Positions 1-7,399 of a stretch of 34,700 nt of DNA are shown one piece after another. Made by a program: the position numbers and the translations under genes. Numbering within the stretch: the first letter of the stretch is position 1; each line of letters starts with the position of its first letter. The DNA lies in contig WFPK01000033.1 of NCBI GenBank assembly GCA_015487555.1, positions 1 through 34,700 of the forward strand, given 5' to 3'. The notes below the pieces were generated by a model, which ran no database searches, was not told where the DNA came from, and saw nothing but the letters and a program-made list of their open reading frames with translations. Origin of the DNA: Phycisphaerales bacterium. Lineage in GTDB: Bacteria; Planctomycetota; Phycisphaerae; Phycisphaerales; UBA1924.

Positions 1-74
1 ACGATACGATCGAGTTTGTCGGCAAGCACCTGAGCGAGGCTTTCCCCGACGATACCGCCTGCTTACGCCCGTGA
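1..74 (+). CDS. Duplicated 3' end of a family 2 glycosyltransferase gene (partial)
   Basis: The first 74 bases read on the plus strand give the final residues DTIEFVGKHL through DDTACLRP and a TGA stop at 72-74. They are identical to the C-terminus of the gene at 337-1179, which lies on the other strand and converges on this copy. The rest of this copy, if any, is outside the window. It may be a second inverted gene copy, a decayed fragment, or an artefact of the palindrome at the contig end. Confidence 0.4.
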   Translation, partial: DTIEFVGKHLSEAFPDDTACLRP

Positions 75-410
75 GTCGGTTGTGTGAGGAAAGAAAAAGA
101 TTCTACCACAGAGTTTTACCACAGAGCACACAGAGCACACAGAGCACACAGAGAAAGAAGGCAGAGAAAAAAGAGGAGATTTGGTGAAGAGAAACCCTTC
201 TTTATATTTTCAGCCACTCTCTTCTTCTTTTTCTTCCCCCTCCCCCCCTCCCCCTCTGTCTTTCTTCTCTGTGTGCTCTGTGTGCTCTGTGGTAAAACTC
301 TGTGGTAGAATCTTTTTCTTTCCTCACACAACCGACTCACGGGCGTAAGCAGGCGGTATCGTCGGGGAAAGCCTCGCTCAGGTGCTTGCCGACAAACTCG
401 ATCGTATCGT
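1..410. repeat. 144-bp perfect inverted repeat with low-complexity loop
   Basis: Bases 1-144 are the exact reverse complement of 267-410 (position x pairs with 411-x). The inner part of each arm carries tandem copies of a 9-base unit (agcacacag), three on the left and two on the right. The 122-base loop (145-266) is purine-rich on its left side and pyrimidine-rich on its right, and encodes nothing plausible. The outer part of each arm is the last 74 bases of a glycosyltransferase gene plus its 3' flank. ACCACAGAG-type repeats are, as I recall, dispersed in planctomycete genomes, but a perfect arm reaching into coding sequence is odd. It could be a true inverted duplication or an assembly or amplification fold-back, since the outer end coincides with the window edge. 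Confidence 0.9.
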
Positions 411-1179
411 TCTTGGCCCCGCTGCTTCTGCCGGTGTATGCCTGGGTCGCGTAGTACGCGAGCCGCCCGATCTGATGCCTGATAGGACGCCTGCGGAACT
501 GAGGGTAGCGCTGATCGAGCATTGCCCGCTCGCTGGCGTAGATGTCATCCCACGACTCGCCCTTGGCATCTTCATGCACGCGATGCACGCCGATGTACCG
601 CTTCATGCGCACGCACTTGGTCATCGGGATCAACCGATACCACAGATCGGTATCCATCGTGCATTGCAGATCGAGATCAAGCCCACCGACTTGGTTGAAC
701 AGTTCCCGCCGAAAGAAAGTGCTCGGCTGGTGCGTCCGCAGATACCCATGCCGAACCCACCACCGCCCAGGCCCGGCCCGTCGATCGCACCGGAGAATAT
801 TCGACTCGCGGTCAACAATCACCGTGTTGCCCTCGACGAGGCCGAGCTCTTCGTCGGCTGCGAATCGCTCACGGATGGCATAAATCGCGCCGGGCAAAAT
901 CGCATCGTCGGAGTTGATCCAGTTGATCACATCACCCGTACACCGACCGAGCCCGTCTGCGATGGCCTTGGATTGCCCGCCATCGGGTTTGGATTGCCAG
1001 TGGTCGATCTCGGAAGCGTACTTCTCGATGATCTCGACCGACCCATCGGTCGAGCCGCCGTCGAGGACGATGAACTCGCAGAGCTGGTCGCGTTGATCGA
1101 GGATACTACAAATCGCTTCTTCCAAGAACTGCGCTTGGTTGAAGCTGGGCATCACGATGGAGACCGTTGGCTTGGGCAT
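337..1179 (-). CDS. Glycosyltransferase, family 2 (GT-A fold)
   Basis: This 280-residue cytosolic protein starts with the classic family 2 pattern: a first beta strand (VSIVMPSFNQ, residues 6-15), the nucleotide-binding DGGSTDGS at 40-47 and a metal-binding NSDD at 89-92 in place of DXD. It should transfer a sugar from a nucleotide-sugar donor to a cell-surface polysaccharide or glycoprotein acceptor; the donor and acceptor cannot be read from sequence. There is no membrane segment. The ATG at 1179 has only a weak ribosome site upstream. It is separated from the FKBP gene by a palindromic repeat at 1194-1270, so it may have its own promoter. Its last 74 bases and 3' flank are repeated in inverted orientation at the window start. 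Confidence 0.9.
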   Translation of the reverse strand: MPKPTVSIVMPSFNQAQFLEEAICSILDQRDQLCEFIVLDGGSTDGSVEIIEKYASEIDHWQSKPDGGQSKAIADGLGRCTGDVINWINSDDAILPGAIYAIRERFAADEELGLVEGNTVIVDRESNILRCDRRAGPGRWWVRHGYLRTHQPSTFFRRELFNQVGGLDLDLQCTMDTDLWYRLIPMTKCVRMKRYIGVHRVHEDAKGESWDDIYASERAMLDQRYPQFRRRPIRHQIGRLAYYATQAYTGRSSGAKNDTIEFVGKHLSEAFPDDTACLRP

Positions 1180-1193
1180 TGGCTATCGCACCC

Positions 1194-1270
1194 GTGGCCC
1201 GGCTCGCCGAGCCGGGTTTCTTTGCTTGATCGGTTGTGCTTGAAGAACCCGGCTCGGCGAGCCGGGCCAC
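1194..1270. repeat. Palindromic intergenic repeat, GTGGCCCGGCTCG family, copy 1
   Basis: Two 25-base arms (1194-1218 and 1246-1270) are perfect reverse complements with a 27-base loop, and each arm holds its own small palindrome (cccggctcgccgagccggg). Copies of the same unit occur at 15210-15324 and 34555-34583. It lies between the FKBP and glycosyltransferase genes and could form a strong hairpin in RNA. There is no clear run of T after it, so a classical terminator role is uncertain. Confidence 0.9.
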
Positions 1271-1283
1271 CAAAGATGAGAGT

Positions 1284-1613
1284 TTAGCTCACGCCAAGGA
1301 GGTCGATCTCGAAGATCAGATCAGCCCGAGGCGGGATCGCTCCACCAGCGCCCGCTTCGCCATAGGCTTTGGCGTAGGGGATGGTGAGCTTGCGCTTGCC
1401 GCCAACCTTCATGCCTGGAATGCCTTCTTGCCACCCTTGGATGAGATTTCCAAGCGGGAAGTTGATCGAATCGCCACCATGAGAGGAATCAAAGACGGTG
1501 CCGTCCATGAGTTGTCCTTTGTAGTGGACATTGACGGTCGCGCCGGGCTGACATTCTTCGCCTTCGCCAACGGTGAGGTCTTCGATGATGATTTCGGTGA
1601 TTGGTTCGCTCAT
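1284..1613 (-). CDS. FKBP-type peptidyl-prolyl cis-trans isomerase
   Basis: This 109-residue protein is a single FKBP domain, the minimal size for the family. It catalyses cis-trans isomerisation of Xaa-Pro bonds and helps folding. Typical active-site positions are present: VHYKGQL (Y31), FDSS (F41, D42), W61 in the IQGWQEGIPGM loop and Y80 with AYGE (83-86). There is no signal peptide, so it is expected in the cytosol. I chose the ATG at 1613 because AAAGGAG stands 7 bases upstream; the reading frame is open 23 codons further but that part resembles nothing. It lies 43 bases downstream of recQ on the same strand and may be cotranscribed with it. Confidence 0.93.
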   Translation of the reverse strand: MSEPITEIIIEDLTVGEGEECQPGATVNVHYKGQLMDGTVFDSSHGGDSINFPLGNLIQGWQEGIPGMKVGGKRKLTIPYAKAYGEAGAGGAIPPRADLIFEIDLLGVS

Positions 1614-1656
1614 TGGTGTGCTCCTTTGTGTGGTGACAATGGTAGTCCGGCATTGG

Positions 1657-3123
1657 CTAAAGGTCGAAATAGTCCGACACAAACTCAGGGATGGACTCGG
1701 CTTTGGTCAGCTTGACGACATCCAACAAGCGCATCAGATCTCGCTGGCGTTTTTCTTCGATCTGGGCGGGATCAAGCTCGTCGTCGTCGAGCGAACGCAC
1801 AAACCGGTATCGCCCCCTGCCTTGGGTTTCGGATCGGATGCTCGTCAGCTCGATCGCGCCGAGCTCGGCGAGTCGGATCAGGGCGTAGTCCATGATCCCG
1901 CCGCCCATGCCATGGGCGTGCCCTTTGCCGATGACCATCAATCGCAGATCATCGTCGTCGAAGTCGTCCTCGGTGTACCGCGCTTCGATCGCGCTCATCA
2001 CGGACATCAGGAAATCGGCACTGGGATTCTGCCACCGGATGAACTCCTGCTGGATCGCCAGATCATCCTGACAATACAGCAGCTCACAGATCGAATCCTC
2101 CCCATCGCGCCCAGCCCGCCCGACCTCCTGGTGGTACGCCTCGATCGACGCTGGGATTTGCCCATGCACAATGTAGCGCAGGTCGGGCTTATCCACACCC
2201 ATCCCAAAGGCGTTGGTCGCCAGCAGGATCAACCCATCATCGGGCCCGGCTTCGATGAATCGGTCATAGACCCGCGTGCGCTCTCTGGGCGGCAATCGCC
2301 CATGATACATCTCGATCTCGCGCCCGGGCATCGCTTCTTGCAACCGATCCGCCATCTGCTCAAGATTCTTGATGAGGGTGAAGTACACGATCCCCGTCGC
2401 GTTCGTTTTGCTCGCAATGGCCTTGATATGCTCAATCTTCTCGCCATCGTCCCAGACCACCGATGAACTCAGCTTCAAGTTCGGGCGATCAACCGGAGCT
2501 GCGAACAAAGGCATCTCGTCGATGCTCAATCCAAGCACAGCACGGATATCTTCACGGACGGGTTTGGTGGCCGTCGCGGTCAGGGCGATCGTGATCGGCT
2601 CGCCGAGTTGTTTTCTAAACTCCCCGATCTTCTGATACGCCGGGCGAAGATCATGCCCCCACTTGGTCACACAATGGCATTCGTCGATCGCCAGCAGGTT
2701 CACCCCCCCGGGGACTTGATCCAACGCCTGTCGAAAATCGGGCTTCTCCATCCGTTCGGGGGTCGCATAGAACAGCTCATACTCGCCAGCTGCCAGTTTC
2801 TTGTACCGCTTGAGCCGTTCCTGCTTGCGCACCGTGGAGTTCACAAATGACGCCTTGATCCCCTTCTTGCGCAGTGCCGCGACCTGATCCTCCATCAGCG
2901 CAATCAAAGGCGAGAACACCAATCCGACGCCCTCGCCGCCGGATTCCTCACGCATCGCAATCGCGGGGAGCTGGAAGCAGAGTGATTTGCCCGATCCTGT
3001 GGGCATCACGACCAAGGCATCGGAGCCATCCATCAGATTGTGGATAATCTTCGCCTGAAGCGGGCGAAGGGCATCGAGCCCGAACCGGGATTGGAGGATG
3101 GTATCGAGGTTTGTTTGCATCAT
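1657..3123 (-). CDS. recQ: RecQ-type ATP-dependent DNA helicase, short form
   Basis: This is a superfamily 2 DNA helicase that unwinds DNA 3'-5' in repair and recombination. It shows Walker A MPTGSGKS, the DECH box in LLAIDECHC, the RecQ-specific aromatic loop (CVTKWGHDLRPAY), the SAT-like motif ALTATAT and motif VI in QEVGRAGRDGE. At about 488 residues it is shorter than E. coli RecQ. After the helicase core I see no four-cysteine zinc motif and no recognisable HRDC domain, only an acidic, winged-helix-like tail. Start is uncertain: ATGs at 3144, 3123 and 3120 are in frame and none has a good ribosome site; 3123 best matches where family members begin. It diverges from the riboswitch operon at 3203. 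Confidence 0.88.
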   Translation of the reverse strand: MMQTNLDTILQSRFGLDALRPLQAKIIHNLMDGSDALVVMPTGSGKSLCFQLPAIAMREESGGEGVGLVFSPLIALMEDQVAALRKKGIKASFVNSTVRKQERLKRYKKLAAGEYELFYATPERMEKPDFRQALDQVPGGVNLLAIDECHCVTKWGHDLRPAYQKIGEFRKQLGEPITIALTATATKPVREDIRAVLGLSIDEMPLFAAPVDRPNLKLSSSVVWDDGEKIEHIKAIASKTNATGIVYFTLIKNLEQMADRLQEAMPGREIEMYHGRLPPRERTRVYDRFIEAGPDDGLILLATNAFGMGVDKPDLRYIVHGQIPASIEAYHQEVGRAGRDGEDSICELLYCQDDLAIQQEFIRWQNPSADFLMSVMSAIEARYTEDDFDDDDLRLMVIGKGHAHGMGGGIMDYALIRLAELGAIELTSIRSETQGRGRYRFVRSLDDDELDPAQIEEKRQRDLMRLLDVVKLTKAESIPEFVSDYFDL

Positions 3124-3167
3124 GTGAGCATTGATTATTGGCATTCGGCGGGCTTTATTCGACGGGC

Positions 3168-3196
3168 TTGCTTCGGGTAAAACGCTCGGCTATGCT
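3168..3196 (+). promoter_or_regulatory. Sigma70-like promoter for the cobalamin riboswitch operon
   Basis: TTGCTT at 3168-3173 and TATGCT at 3191-3196 are separated by exactly 17 bases. The predicted transcription start, about 7 bases after the -10 box, falls at the 5' edge of the riboswitch aptamer (3203). The agreement of box spacing and aptamer start is the support; no experiment is implied. Confidence 0.55.
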
Positions 3197-3202
3197 CTGG
3201 GT

Positions 3203-3423
3203 GTTCTTGGTGCCCGGGGTTTTGTTTCCATCCGGGTGAAAAGGGAAGTGCGGTGAAAAGCCGCCGCGGACGCGCCGCCGTAATGGGCATTGATGTCTGC
3301 TCTCTGAATCCAGTGATTTCAGCGATGAAATCCACTGAGGTTCAAGCCACTGATTCGCTTTTGAAGAAGCGAACCGGGAAGGCCGAGCAGACTGAGCCCA
3401 AAGCCGGAAGACCTGCCTTGAAC
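3203..3423 (+). promoter_or_regulatory. Cobalamin (adenosylcobalamin/B12) riboswitch aptamer
   Basis: The conserved core of cobalamin riboswitches is readable in order: GGTGCC at 3209-3214, TGAAAAGGGAA at 3237-3247, a GCGGTGAAAAGCCGC hairpin, GCGGACGCGCC followed by GCCGTAA, and the B12 box AGCCGGAAGACCTGCC at 3402-3417. The closing stem P1 can form between GTTC at 3203-3206 and GAAC at 3420-3423. The aptamer is on the plus strand in the recQ/exported-protein intergenic region and points at the gene starting at 3610. In known cases cobalamin binding turns expression off, so the downstream genes should be expressed when B12 is scarce. Confidence 0.92.
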
Positions 3424-3570
3424 TTGTATGTCGACCCTCGCGGATTGGGGTTGGTGGACTTGTTCGCGCATCTCCCTGTGCGAAAGCCCCATCAGCTCTT
3501 TGAATGTGCCGCGGATCGACGAGTTTGTTCCCGGGAGTGTCGTGCGCGATCTGCGCAAGGCAACCACATG

Positions 3571-3592
3571 TGAACGCCGCGAAATGCGTTCA
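3571..3592 (+). promoter_or_regulatory. Hairpin before the start codon, possible expression platform
   Basis: A 7-bp stem (tgaacgc at 3571-3577 with gcgttca at 3586-3592, loop cgcgaaat) ends 17 bases before the ATG at 3610. Between aptamer and start codon there are 186 bases with other small hairpins (around 3465-3490 and 3540-3560) but no stem followed by a T run. Translational control looks likelier than termination. Its role is inferred only from position. Confidence 0.35.
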
Positions 3593-3609
3593 GAAAGCGA
3601 GCTTGAGCC

Positions 3610-4437
3610 ATGGGTTCACTCACCATCACATCGTCAGCGATCGCTGTCACTGCATCGGTCGCCTTGGCCAATCCGTTTGCCACCTCTGTGATCTCCTACG
3701 ACGCCGGCACCAACGCTGCTGCCGGGTATACCAACGCCAGCACCGCGCTGGGATCGGCAGAACGATTCACCGGCGAGGGCATCTTCCCCGGCGGCGTCAC
3801 CCCCTTCAACCCCGCATGGGGCACCGACGAGCTCGTCTCGATCGGCAGCGGCGGGCAACTCACCCTCGGGTTCGATACCGCCATCACCAACAGCGCCTCC
3901 AACGCCTATGGCATCGACTTCATCGTGTACTCAAACGCCGGGTTCCTCGATACCTCATGGACAGACGCCGATCCTGATAACGACGGCACCGGAGTCGTCG
4001 GATCCAACCCATTCATCTTCGGCGCCGGCGGCGCAGCGACCATCCAGGTCTCCAACGACGGAACCAACTGGATCACTGCCACAACCACCGTGCTCGATCT
4101 CTTCCCGACACTGGGGTATTCCGACTACAGCGTCCCCACCCCGGGCTCGATCGGCACCATCGAAACCGACTTCACCCAGGCGATGGATCCATCACTGATG
4201 CTGGGCGACTTTGCGAATCTGAGCTTTGAAGAGATCATCGCACTCTACAACGGCTCGGGCGGCGGGATCGGGATCGACATCGCTTCGACCGGGCTCGAAT
4301 CCGCAAGCTTTGTGCGCTTCCTCAATGAATCGGGTGAAGCGTTCGAGATTGATGCCGTTGCGGTGGTCCCAACACCGGGCACGCTGATGCTTTTGTCCCT
4401 TGGTTCGTTGGCTGCCTCGCGCAGACGACGGGCATAA
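3610..4437 (+). CDS. Exported PEP-CTERM-type surface protein under B12 riboswitch control
   Basis: This 275-residue protein has an N-terminal export signal (hydrophobic residues 4-20, then ANPFATS), a beta-rich glycine/asparagine-rich body and a C-terminal sorting tail: VPTPGT at about 253-258, a hydrophobic helix, then RRRR before the stop. That tail is the PEP-CTERM layout that exosortase systems process, placing the protein at the outer surface. The body (GYTNAST..LG, FNPAWGTDELVSIG, YGIDFIVYSN) recalls exported proteins I have seen near B12 uptake genes in other phyla, but I cannot name a domain. The ATG at 3610 follows an in-frame stop at 3604-3606, so no longer start exists. A role in capturing or handling cobalamin is an inference from the riboswitch. 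Confidence 0.85.
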   Translation: MGSLTITSSAIAVTASVALANPFATSVISYDAGTNAAAGYTNASTALGSAERFTGEGIFPGGVTPFNPAWGTDELVSIGSGGQLTLGFDTAITNSASNAYGIDFIVYSNAGFLDTSWTDADPDNDGTGVVGSNPFIFGAGGAATIQVSNDGTNWITATTTVLDLFPTLGYSDYSVPTPGSIGTIETDFTQAMDPSLMLGDFANLSFEEIIALYNGSGGGIGIDIASTGLESASFVRFLNESGEAFEIDAVAVVPTPGTLMLLSLGSLAASRRRRA

Positions 4438-4449
4438 CGCTTATTTGTG

Positions 4450-4505
4450 CCGTTCCCATCTGGGAGCGGAGAGAGATCGCAGCCTGCTCATGGAAACATG
4501 GGCAG
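4450..4505 (+). promoter_or_regulatory. Two hairpins between operon genes
   Basis: In the 110-base gap after the PEP-CTERM gene, ccgttccca (4450-4458) pairs with tgggagcgg (4461-4469) using one G-T pair, and ctgctcatg (4484-4492) pairs with catgggcag (4497-4505) around a GAAA tetraloop. No T run follows either stem. They may tune mRNA stability or relative expression of the two genes. Confidence 0.4.
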
Positions 4506-4547
4506 ACTGCTTCCCAAGATGATGATTCGCCTTGATTGGAATCCCCT

Positions 4548-6128
4548 ATGTTCCACGCTGTTTGTCTCCTTGCACTCATGCTTTCCTGTGCGCCTTCGTC
4601 TGCGCAGGTTGAACCATCAACCAATCGGAATCAACCCAACGGGCAGGACTCCGATCCTCATCCGATCGACGACTCTCAGGTATGGTCGCACCTCGGCGGC
4701 AACACCCGCCATCAAAGCCGGGCGTATCCATCGTCGAGCCTGCCGACACTCAACGCGCCGATCTGGATCGCCACCGGCGACGCCCAGAACACCTACATCC
4801 CCATCGCCCAATCCGGAATCGTCGTCGATCGCAAGCGGGTCTATACCATCGCCACCAACCCCGCCCAGCCCGGCGCCAACTTCGCCGTCGCCTACAACCA
4901 GAGCACCGGCAGCTTCCTCTGGGCAACGCAAATCCCCCCCGCGATCCTCGATTCATGGTCAACCCCGACGATCGACATCCAGCACAACCAGCTCATCATC
5001 GCGACATCCCAGAACCTGATCGCCCTCGACGCTGGCACCGGTGCGCAGAACTGGTCAACCGATATCGGAGGCATCATCGTCAACGCTTCGCCGATCGTCA
5101 CCTCAGACCTAGGAGACAACGACCGCGCCTTCATCACCAACTACTCCTTCGGCGGCGGCACGCCCGCAAAGCTCACCTGCATCAACACCGATCCATTCCA
5201 TCCAACCAACAACCCCTACCAACCCGGCGAGATCATCTGGCAGGCGCCCCTCAAAGGTGATTCTTCGGGCAACACCCCCGCCTACGCAGCCGGCATGGTC
5301 TTCGTTTCAACAGCATCGAGCCCGAGCTCAGCCAAGGGACAAGTCCACGCCTTCGATGCAACTGCAACATCCCAGCCGCTGCCAATCTGGACATTCACCA
5401 ACACCATCGACGCCGGGTTCTTCTCGGGCGTCTCGATCGCCCGTGGGCATGTCTTCGCCTCGTCCTACGCATTCGCCGGGTTGCAATACAGCGCCAACAC
5501 CGTCAAGCTCAACAAGCTCACCGGGCAGCTCGTCTGGTCTGTCCCCACCAACCGCACCGACGCGATGCCCATCGTCCTAAGCAACGGCGATGTGGTCATC
5601 TCAGGGGGTGTCGCGGTCGGGGCTTTCGACTTCCTCCCATTCTTCGGCTCGCTCCCGAGCATCCAATACATCGCTGACAACGGGACATTGGCAACCCTCC
5701 TCTGGGACTCAGCACTCGAAACACTCGACGACACCAACAACAACGGCATCTGGGACTTCGGCGAATCATTCCTCTCGATCGGCGGCTGGACACACCAACC
5801 CATCGCCATCAACGATGGCAACACCGACCTGCTCCTCGTGGGCACATTCCCAAAGACCACCCCCGGCGTACTCTTCGGGCACAACACCGACCTCCAGCTC
5901 ATCGACCTCTCCAAACTCCCGACCGATCCAGATTTCATCGTCGATCAGTTCACCGGCACCGGATCGACCCCGGCGATGCTCAACGGGTGGATCTATGCCC
6001 CCGGCGCAACCGGGATTCACGCCTTTGCACCGCCCACCCCGCCGATGGTCTCGGCACAAGAACTCATCGGCCGATATACTGATGGCCAGCTCACACTCGA
6101 ACAACTCATCGACGAACTCGCCAAGTGA
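4548..6128 (+). CDS. Exported PQQ-type beta-propeller protein
   Basis: The 526-residue product begins with a good signal peptide (MFHAVCLLALMLSC, cleavage near SSAQ). Its body has repeated propeller-blade signatures: LIALDAGTGAQNWSTDIGG, VHAFDATATSQPLPIWTF, VKLNKLTGQLVWSVP and a late IHAFAPP. Such PQQ-like blades usually make binding or scaffold surfaces rather than true PQQ enzymes; no quinone ligands are evident. The C-terminus is a short dockerin-like tail (LIGRYTDGQLTLEQLIDELAK, final 21 residues) without clear calcium loops. I take the ATG at 4548 rather than the in-frame TTG at 4536 because it starts the signal peptide. It follows the riboswitch-controlled gene by 110 bases and overlaps the pseudopilin by 4 bases. 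In Bacteroides the surface B12 binder BtuG is also a propeller; that link is analogy only. Confidence 0.85.
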   Translation: MFHAVCLLALMLSCAPSSAQVEPSTNRNQPNGQDSDPHPIDDSQVWSHLGGNTRHQSRAYPSSSLPTLNAPIWIATGDAQNTYIPIAQSGIVVDRKRVYTIATNPAQPGANFAVAYNQSTGSFLWATQIPPAILDSWSTPTIDIQHNQLIIATSQNLIALDAGTGAQNWSTDIGGIIVNASPIVTSDLGDNDRAFITNYSFGGGTPAKLTCINTDPFHPTNNPYQPGEIIWQAPLKGDSSGNTPAYAAGMVFVSTASSPSSAKGQVHAFDATATSQPLPIWTFTNTIDAGFFSGVSIARGHVFASSYAFAGLQYSANTVKLNKLTGQLVWSVPTNRTDAMPIVLSNGDVVISGGVAVGAFDFLPFFGSLPSIQYIADNGTLATLLWDSALETLDDTNNNGIWDFGESFLSIGGWTHQPIAINDGNTDLLLVGTFPKTTPGVLFGHNTDLQLIDLSKLPTDPDFIVDQFTGTGSTPAMLNGWIYAPGATGIHAFAPPTPPMVSAQELIGRYTDGQLTLEQLIDELAK

Positions 6129-6943
6129 ACAACCCCCCCTCGCCATCTCGCGCCTTCACACTCATCGAGCTCCTGGTCGTCATCGCCATCATCGCGATCC
6201 TGATCGGCATCATGCTCCCCGCGCTGGCCAGCGCACGCCAATCGGCCCGCGCAACAGTCTGCGCCTCGAACCAACGCCAGCTCGTCACCGCGTGGATCCT
6301 CTACACCGATGACCACCGCGGATTCGCCATGCCTCACCTCGACACAACCGGCCCAGACCGAAACTACTGGTACGGCTCAGAAAACACCATCACCCAAACA
6401 CTCGATCGCACCAAAGGCACACTCGCCAACTACATCTCCACACCATCGGGCGATCGCTCGGTCTACGAATGTCCAAACCAGCCCGAAGGCTCATACAAAA
6501 ACCAAGGCTCCGCCAACACCTTCACCTCAACCTATGGCTACAACGCCTACGGCTTATCCCCCAACACCACCGGATACTACGAACTCTACAACCAACGCAC
6601 CCTGCGCACCTCCGACATCCAACGCCCCTCGGCCCAACTCGTCTTCGCCGACACCCTCATCGCACTCTGGGGCGACCTCCCCTCGAACTCCGCCCTGCTC
6701 GACCCACCAATGCTCTACACCCCGGGCTTGGGCTGGCGAGAAAACTTCTCCCCCACCACCGCCTTCCGCCATCGCCGAACCAAAAACTCAACCTTCGGCA
6801 CCACCATCACCGCAAGAGCCGACGGCTCAATCGCCCACGAATCCCACGACCCAAACGCCCGCATGATCGAAACCCACGGCATCGGCTCCATCTCCGCCAC
6901 CAACAACCCCGCCTACATCCAATCCCCCGACCGCTGGCGCTGA
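6125..6943 (+). CDS. Type II pseudopilin-like protein (prepilin N-methylation signal)
   Basis: This 272-residue protein has a short leader ending in RA, then FTLIELLVVIAIIAILIG: phenylalanine at +1 and glutamate at +5 of the mature form, the mark of prepilin peptidase substrates, followed by a long hydrophobic helix. The C-terminal part, with FRHRR and ARADGSI motifs, resembles the large planctomycete pseudopilin family (DUF1559-like layout, with a heme-free beta domain). Such proteins sit in the envelope, anchored by the helix. The start is GTG at 6125, overlapping the stop of the propeller gene (GTGA), so the two are probably translationally coupled. It is the last gene of the B12-riboswitch operon and is followed by a palindromic repeat. 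Confidence 0.87.
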   Translation: MNNPPSPSRAFTLIELLVVIAIIAILIGIMLPALASARQSARATVCASNQRQLVTAWILYTDDHRGFAMPHLDTTGPDRNYWYGSENTITQTLDRTKGTLANYISTPSGDRSVYECPNQPEGSYKNQGSANTFTSTYGYNAYGLSPNTTGYYELYNQRTLRTSDIQRPSAQLVFADTLIALWGDLPSNSALLDPPMLYTPGLGWRENFSPTTAFRHRRTKNSTFGTTITARADGSIAHESHDPNARMIETHGIGSISATNNPAYIQSPDRWR

Positions 6944-6957
6944 TTCACCATCCCTCT

Positions 6958-7082
6958 CCGGGTGCCACTACTCGCCGTCTTCGGCGCAGTAGTGTCTTCA
7001 TATGATCTTGCCGGTGCCCTCATCTCCACGCATCCACCCTTCATCCCGAAGGAGCCGAAGACGGCTCCCTCGGGGCACCCGG
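6958..7082. repeat. Nested palindromic repeat, GGGTGCCAC/ACTCGCC family, copy 1
   Basis: Outer arms ccgggtgcc (6958-6966) and ggcacccgg (7074-7082) enclose two hairpins: cactact-cgccg with cggcg-agtagtg around TCTT, and ggagccg with cggctcc. The second copy is at 27978-28070 and differs by a paired T-A to G-C change in the first hairpin. The repeat lies between convergent genes, where it could stop transcription from both sides. It also supplies the last codons and stop of the gene at 7041-7397. Confidence 0.85.
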
Positions 7083-7397
7083 CATCCATGCAAGGATGAA
7101 GATGGCAAAACCGATCAAGATCATCCAAGGCGACACCCATAGATACGCATTCATCGTCGAATGAATTTCATCTTTGATCGGCTCTTTGATCGCAAAGGCC
7201 AAATCCAAATCTGTTTGCCCATCTGGCAACAACACACCTTGATCAACCAATGTCTGGATCGATTCAAGTGCAATCTCTACCGATCGGGACTCTGTCCCTT
7301 TCAGGCTTCTTCCAAATGTATCAAGAAACACCCAGCACCCGCCCGCGATAGAGAGCAATGCCACGACAGTCAAAAGCAATCGGCGTTTCAATGACAT
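7041..7397 (-). CDS. Small two-helix membrane protein, unknown function
   Basis: The 118-residue product has a positively charged start (MSLKRR), a hydrophobic helix at about 7-25, a soluble stretch of some 55 residues with an acidic bias, and a second helix at about 86-105. I do not recognise a family. The ATG at 7397 is preceded by GGGGGAG, which is part of the duplicated lepA 3' end. In the absence of the kinase cassette, this gene would start 2-3 bases after lepA, so it was probably the original downstream partner of lepA. Its final dozen residues (GAPREPSSAPSG) are encoded by the palindromic repeat and may be a recent extension. It is the least certain of the minus-strand genes here. Confidence 0.6.
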   Translation of the reverse strand: MSLKRRLLLTVVALLSIAGGCWVFLDTFGRSLKGTESRSVEIALESIQTLVDQGVLLPDGQTDLDLAFAIKEPIKDEIHSTMNAYLWVSPWMILIGFAIFILAWMPGAPREPSSAPSG

Positions 7398-7399
7398 CC

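Noticed and set aside
121-153. Short tandem units as a CRISPR array
   Set aside because: Units are 9 bases with no spacers and no cas genes are nearby.
84-340. Overlapping open frames on both strands in the first 340 bases
   Set aside because: They translate low-complexity repeat sequence (runs of HRA, F, P) and have no start signals; the DNA is an inverted repeat.
382-1287. Long plus-strand open frame opposite the glycosyltransferase
   Set aside because: It is a shadow of the real gene; the product is rich in H, R and P with no recognisable motif. The same applies to 28308-29999, 32208-33794 and 22833-24170 on the plus strand.
3253-3573. 106-residue plus-strand open frame before the PEP-CTERM gene
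   Set aside because: It runs through the riboswitch core and B12 box, and its translation resembles nothing.
4450-4505. A second riboswitch between the first two operon genes
   Set aside because: The two hairpins do not carry the conserved cores of cobalamin, c-di-GMP, TPP or SAM aptamers that I know.
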